From: an uncultured Phycisphaerales bacterium
Lineage (GTDB): Bacteria > Planctomycetota > Phycisphaerae > UBA1845 > CAIVHJ01
Length of the DNA: 15,797 nt
Reading direction: 5' to 3'
NCBI GenBank assembly: GCA_903905665.1
Contig: CAIVHJ010000261.1
Coordinates: forward strand, 1 to 15,797
In this document: piece by piece, positions 12,503 to 15,797 of the stretch
Layout of the letters: every line of letters starts with the position of its first letter
How positions within the stretch are numbered: position 1 is the stretch's first letter
Made by a program: the position numbers and the translations under genes
The notes under the pieces: model-generated
Database searches by the model: none
What the model saw: the letters and a program-made list of their open reading frames with translations, nothing else
Told to the model about the DNA's origin: nothing

Positions 12503-12958
12503 ATGAGACTTCTTGGCTGCCTTCTCTTCGCCGGTTTTGGCCTTTTGTGGGTTGTCGGTTGTTCTGCGCTCGGATTGGGAGATAGAGAGGTCATCGATCG
12601 ATACCCGGATGGACGCGAAAAAGTGGTTCACATCCAGGATGGCGACACAACCCGCGAGTTGTATTATCACCCCAACGGTCAATTGGCCTTTGAGGGCACA
12701 CGCCTCAAAAACAGCGCCGGCTATGACGGAGACGTGAAACTCTATTCGGAAAAAGGTCAGCGCATGACGCCAGCCGAATTCTATTCGACTTCAGTTTCCC
12801 GGAATCCATACGCTTCTGAAGCCGTACCGAACTCACCCCCGGCCTCTTCCCCCGAAAAAAATCCGTCCCCACTCGCCTGGTGGCAATTCTGGCGATGGTT
12901 TGAACCCCAACCCCAAAAACCCTCCACCCCCCCATCCCATCCATCCAGCGATAAATGA
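12503..12958 (+). CDS. small MORN-like lipoprotein
   Basis: The protein has 151 residues from ATG 12503, chosen because the upstream extension of the frame overlaps the TATAAT box and because a lipoprotein signal starts here: MRLLGCLLFAGFGLLWVVGC with lipidation at Cys20. The mature protein begins SALGLGDRE, then has two beta-hairpin units, DRYPDGREKVVHIQDGD and LYYHPNGQLAFEGTRLKN, the second matching the MORN-2/antitoxin YwqK-like repeat (YY.NGQL..EG). It ends with a Pro/Ser-rich linker and WWQFWRWF, followed by a Pro/Ser tail. The function is unknown. Only a weak GGGG lies in front of the ATG. Confidence 0.75.
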   Translation: MRLLGCLLFAGFGLLWVVGCSALGLGDREVIDRYPDGREKVVHIQDGDTTRELYYHPNGQLAFEGTRLKNSAGYDGDVKLYSEKGQRMTPAEFYSTSVSRNPYASEAVPNSPPASSPEKNPSPLAWWQFWRWFEPQPQKPSTPPSHPSSDK

Positions 12959-13221
12959 CCCCAAAAAAAGGGCTGAATCTTGTCAGCGGATCAGCTATAA
13001 CGCCATTAAATTCAGTATGTTACGATGCGATTCTCTCTTTTTCCCGAATTGGATTAGATGACATTCCAAGTCAACCAACACACAAAAATCATTTTCTTTC
13101 TGGAACCGGTGTCCATTATGTCGATGTGCCCCAGTATATTAAATGAGGAGACATGAGTTTTTGTGGCGAAAGCCGAAACTCAGGGGAAAACCAGAAACGA
13201 ATTCAAAAAAGGAAAAGCGCG

Positions 13222-15660
13222 ATGAAGAGGCAAACGAAGATTCGATGTTTCATGGCTATTATGGGTTTGATGGGAATGTATGTGGGGGGTTGCGACAAAA
13301 TCCAACCCACCGATATCGTCCTGGATATCGAGGACAACGGCACGACGATCAACATTGAGATCGGTCAATCCTTCGAGGTACGATTGGCATCCAATGCTAC
13401 AACCGGTTTTGAATGGAGTATAGCCGAACTCGACACCCAGATTGTCGAAAACACAGGCTTCGAGTATGTGCTCGACCAACCGGTGATGACGGGTTCCGGC
13501 GGGATGGATTCATGGATATTTACGGGTCGATCTGTCGGAACGACCCAATTGCAACTGGTATACAGCCGTTCATGGGAAAGCGTTCCTCCCGCTCAGACCT
13601 TTGAAATCACGATCAACGTGACCGCCGCGAATACCAATGGAAACAACAACGGAAACGGGAATAGCAACGAGAGTATGTGCGGCGGAATCGCGGGCGTGCA
13701 GTGTCCGGAAGGACAGTTTTGCTATTTCGAGCCGGGTATCTGCGGAGAAGGAGATCAGAGCGGTATCTGCATCGATATTCCCACTACTTGTGACGAAACA
13801 CATGATGATTGTGACTGTGGCTGCGAAGGAATCTCCTGTATTTGCCCCCACTGTCCCCCTATCCCTGTCGAATATCGTTCGGTTTGCGGCTGCGATGGAA
13901 ATACCTATGCCAACGATTGTCTCGCCGCCCAGGCCGGCGTTTCCGTGGCTTCTGAGGGTGACTGCGGTTCGGAGAGCATCGACGTACTCAGTTTCCAATA
14001 TAAGAACTACGACAGCGACGTTACCGTGTACGACTGTCCGCCTCCACTGATCGATACCCTCTGGCAGGCCACGGTAGTGCGGGACTCAACGAACACCTAT
14101 ACCTTCACCGGAAACATGTGGGTAGCAAGCAGCGATTCGTCCGTGAATTGCCTGGGACTTCTCGATGGGACCGAGATCTGCAAAGTGAATGTCGAACTCA
14201 CCCTGACCGCGGAGGAAGCGGCAGAATTGGAAACCTTGCTGGCGGCTGTACCCGAAGGGATCTGTGAGCCAATAGAAGGTGGTCCCTCCTGTGTTGCTCC
14301 CAGTCCATGCATGCGGCATCAGGTATTCGAATTCGACGGCAGAACGGAAGCCATAGGCTCATGTTGTGGAACGCTTCCTGAAGGATACGAGGCAAGTCTC
14401 ATAGCGATCGAGGACTTCTTGAACACAATAGCCACTCGTGCTCCGATCGGCGGAGGCATCGAGGAGCTGGTAACCGGCAACAGCGAATTTGCGTTCGATC
14501 TGTATCAGCAGTTGCGCACGACCGACGGCAATATATTCTATTCGCCGTATAGCATTTCGTCGGCGCTGGCCATGACGTATGCCGGAGCGCGCGGTGACAC
14601 CGAAACTGAAATGGCCGGCACGTTGCATTTCACGCTGAGTCAGACCGATTTGCACCCGGCATTCAAATCGCTCAATGGCCAACTCGCCAGTCGCGCCACG
14701 GAACCGCTGCCCGAAGGAACCACCGGCGATCCGTTCAAACTCAATATCGCCAACTCTCTGTGGGGACAGACGGGATTCGATTTCCTGCAAACATTCCTTG
14801 ACGTACTGAACCAGAATTATGGCGCCGGTTTGCAGCAACTGGACTTTTCTGCAGATCCAGAAAGTGCCCGCCAGACGATCAATGGTTGGGTCAGCGACCA
14901 CACTGAAGAAAAAATCCCCGAACTGCTGCATTCGGGCGACGTGACGGCAGACACCCGTCTGGTCCTTACCAACGCCGTCTATTTCAACGCTTCCTGGGCA
15001 AGCCCATTTAACGCCGACAACACGCAGGACGACACGTTCAATCTGCTGGATGAATATGGTCAACCGACGATCCCCATCACCGTGCCCATGATGTCACAGA
15101 CGGGATACTTCAAATATGTTGCTTACGCCATACCAACCGATGGAGAGGAAGCGGGACCACTTTATGAAGCGATCGAACTGCCCTATATCGGCAACCAGTT
15201 GTCGATGGTAATTTTCCTTCCCCTGGGTGTCGCGCTCGAAAATCTGGAGGGTGCTTTCAATAGTGAACATATCCCCGCTGGATTGAATTCGCTTTCAGAG
15301 CAGTATATCCACCTGACGATGCCGAAGTTCAGTTATCGTCAGCGGACTTTGCTGGCGCCGACTTTGTCGGCCATGGGAATGCCTTCGGCGTTTTTGGGTA
15401 CGGCGGATTTCAGTGGAATGACTGATCCCAGTGAGTTGTTCATTAGCAGTGTTATCCACGAGGCTTTCGTGTCTGTGGACGAGACCGGTACCGAAGCAGC
15501 CGCTGCGACCGCCGTGGGAATGGCTGGTACATCCGGACCGGGCGAAGAACCAACACCGATCGAATTTAAGGTGGATCAGCCGTTTATTTTCATCATTCGG
15601 GATATCCCGACGGGAACAATCCTGTTCATCGGACGCGTGGTGGACCCGAGCCAGAGTTGA
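13222..15660 (+). CDS. triple peptidase-inhibitor lipoprotein: chagasin-like + Kazal + serpin
   Basis: The protein has 812 residues from ATG 13222, chosen for AAGGAA seven bases upstream and a compact lipoprotein signal ending VGGC (Cys24); an in-frame ATG at 13153 gives an over-long N-terminus. Residues 32-134 match chagasin-like I42 cysteine-peptidase inhibitors by their three loops: NATTGFEW (58-65), GSGG (91-94) and RSWE (116-119). An Asn/Gly linker (137-150) leads to a cysteine-rich stretch (153-248) ending in a Kazal core, VCGCDGNTYANDC then GVSVASEGDC. Residues 252-392 are an unassigned Cys-containing domain. Residues 413-809 are a complete serpin (NIFYSPYSISSALAMTYAGA, LVLTNAVYFNASW, TMPKFSY) with an inhibitory-type hinge GTEAAAATA and IFIIRDIPTGTILFIGRVVDP. 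It is probably an envelope-anchored inhibitor of several peptidase classes, inferred from the domains only. The 263-base upstream gap shows no convincing promoter. Confidence 0.9.
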   Translation: MKRQTKIRCFMAIMGLMGMYVGGCDKIQPTDIVLDIEDNGTTINIEIGQSFEVRLASNATTGFEWSIAELDTQIVENTGFEYVLDQPVMTGSGGMDSWIFTGRSVGTTQLQLVYSRSWESVPPAQTFEITINVTAANTNGNNNGNGNSNESMCGGIAGVQCPEGQFCYFEPGICGEGDQSGICIDIPTTCDETHDDCDCGCEGISCICPHCPPIPVEYRSVCGCDGNTYANDCLAAQAGVSVASEGDCGSESIDVLSFQYKNYDSDVTVYDCPPPLIDTLWQATVVRDSTNTYTFTGNMWVASSDSSVNCLGLLDGTEICKVNVELTLTAEEAAELETLLAAVPEGICEPIEGGPSCVAPSPCMRHQVFEFDGRTEAIGSCCGTLPEGYEASLIAIEDFLNTIATRAPIGGGIEELVTGNSEFAFDLYQQLRTTDGNIFYSPYSISSALAMTYAGARGDTETEMAGTLHFTLSQTDLHPAFKSLNGQLASRATEPLPEGTTGDPFKLNIANSLWGQTGFDFLQTFLDVLNQNYGAGLQQLDFSADPESARQTINGWVSDHTEEKIPELLHSGDVTADTRLVLTNAVYFNASWASPFNADNTQDDTFNLLDEYGQPTIPITVPMMSQTGYFKYVAYAIPTDGEEAGPLYEAIELPYIGNQLSMVIFLPLGVALENLEGAFNSEHIPAGLNSLSEQYIHLTMPKFSYRQRTLLAPTLSAMGMPSAFLGTADFSGMTDPSELFISSVIHEAFVSVDETGTEAAAATAVGMAGTSGPGEEPTPIEFKVDQPFIFIIRDIPTGTILFIGRVVDPSQS

Positions 15661-15709
15661 TGAAATGCTGAATGCAAATTTCGGATTTCAGAATGCTCTG
15701 TAGAAAACT

Positions 15710-15728
15710 CAACGATCGGCGTTGTTTT
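15710..15728 (+). terminator. terminator after the serpin gene
   Basis: CAACG (15710-15714) and CGTTG (15720-15724) form a short stem around ATCGG, followed by TTTT and then ATC; AAAA just before the stem can extend pairing with the T-run. It lies 49 bases after the TGA. Confidence 0.55.
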
Positions 15729-15732
15729 ATCA

Positions 15733-15797
15733 GAGCCGCGACCGTCAGGGAGCGGTTTGTTCACCGACCCAAGACCGCTTGCTGACGCGCGCGGCTC
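15733..15797. repeat. REP-like palindrome with 23-base arms
   Basis: Arms 15733-15755 and 15775-15797 match at 18 of 23 positions as an inverted repeat (outer eight bases GAGCCGCG/CGCGGCTC, GTCAG/CTGAC and AGCGG/CCGCT inside), with a 19-base loop. The right arm ends exactly at the window edge. I recall GAGCCGCGACCGTCAGG-type sequences as dispersed intergenic repeats in planctomycete genomes. Confidence 0.7.

Noticed and set aside
13153..13221. ATG 13153 as the start of the inhibitor lipoprotein
   Set aside because: GGAG is only two to three bases from this ATG and the resulting N-terminus is too long for a lipoprotein signal; 13222 has AAGGAA at good spacing.
13143..13358. 71-codon plus-strand frame at the start of the inhibitor gene
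   Set aside because: Its ATG overlaps a purine run, but the translation is basic low-complexity and overlaps the true signal peptide in another frame.

Overview
The window looks like a chromosomal stretch from a Planctomycetota-type bacterium, perhaps Phycisphaerae-like. This is inferred from gene content: several cell-envelope lipoproteins, collagen-like and Kazal/serpin domains in one genome, an OmpA-type peptidoglycan-binding domain, murA, and REP-like palindromes of a kind I recall from planctomycete genomes. No rRNA or other taxonomic marker is present, so the assignment is moderate at best. No tRNA, rRNA, CRISPR array or recognisable transposase was seen.

Layout. (1) 1-4528, plus strand: an envelope block. 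It holds a collagen-like/OmpA-like lipoprotein, three or four very small membrane or lipoprotein-like genes missed by normal length cut-offs (a DUF3309-type protein, a two-helix protein, a coupled Cys-rich mini-gene and an lmo0937-type protein), two small beta-rich lipoproteins and a DUF502 membrane protein. A roughly 105-bp hairpin-containing module occurs both before and after the collagen gene. (2) 4736-7956: two translationally coupled sugar genes, a GT4 glycosyltransferase fused to a helical domain and a GH130 phosphorylase-like enzyme. (3) 7957-8515: a GxxExxY (PD-(D/E)XK fold) gene bounded by CTCGCGC-type repeats that abut stop codons, looking like a small inserted unit. (4) About 8561-9964: a B12-binding-type radical SAM protein whose conserved N-terminus runs upstream of any standard start codon. 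(5) 10097-12431, minus strand: prmC followed by murA, a translation-termination/peptidoglycan housekeeping pair. (6) 12503-15660, plus strand: a small MORN-like lipoprotein with its own promoter, then an 812-residue lipoprotein joining a chagasin-like (I42) domain, a Kazal (I1) domain and a complete serpin (I4). A terminator and a long REP-like palindrome follow to the window end.

How the genes may work together: the two ends of the window encode lipid-anchored surface or periplasmic proteins (collagen-like stalk with a wall-binding head; triple peptidase inhibitor), while the middle covers glycan synthesis/turnover and murein precursor synthesis. I see no evidence for one pathway linking all of it. 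The most unusual items are the triple-inhibitor lipoprotein, the exact 29-residue super-repeat inside the collagen-like region, and the repeat-bounded GxxExxY unit.
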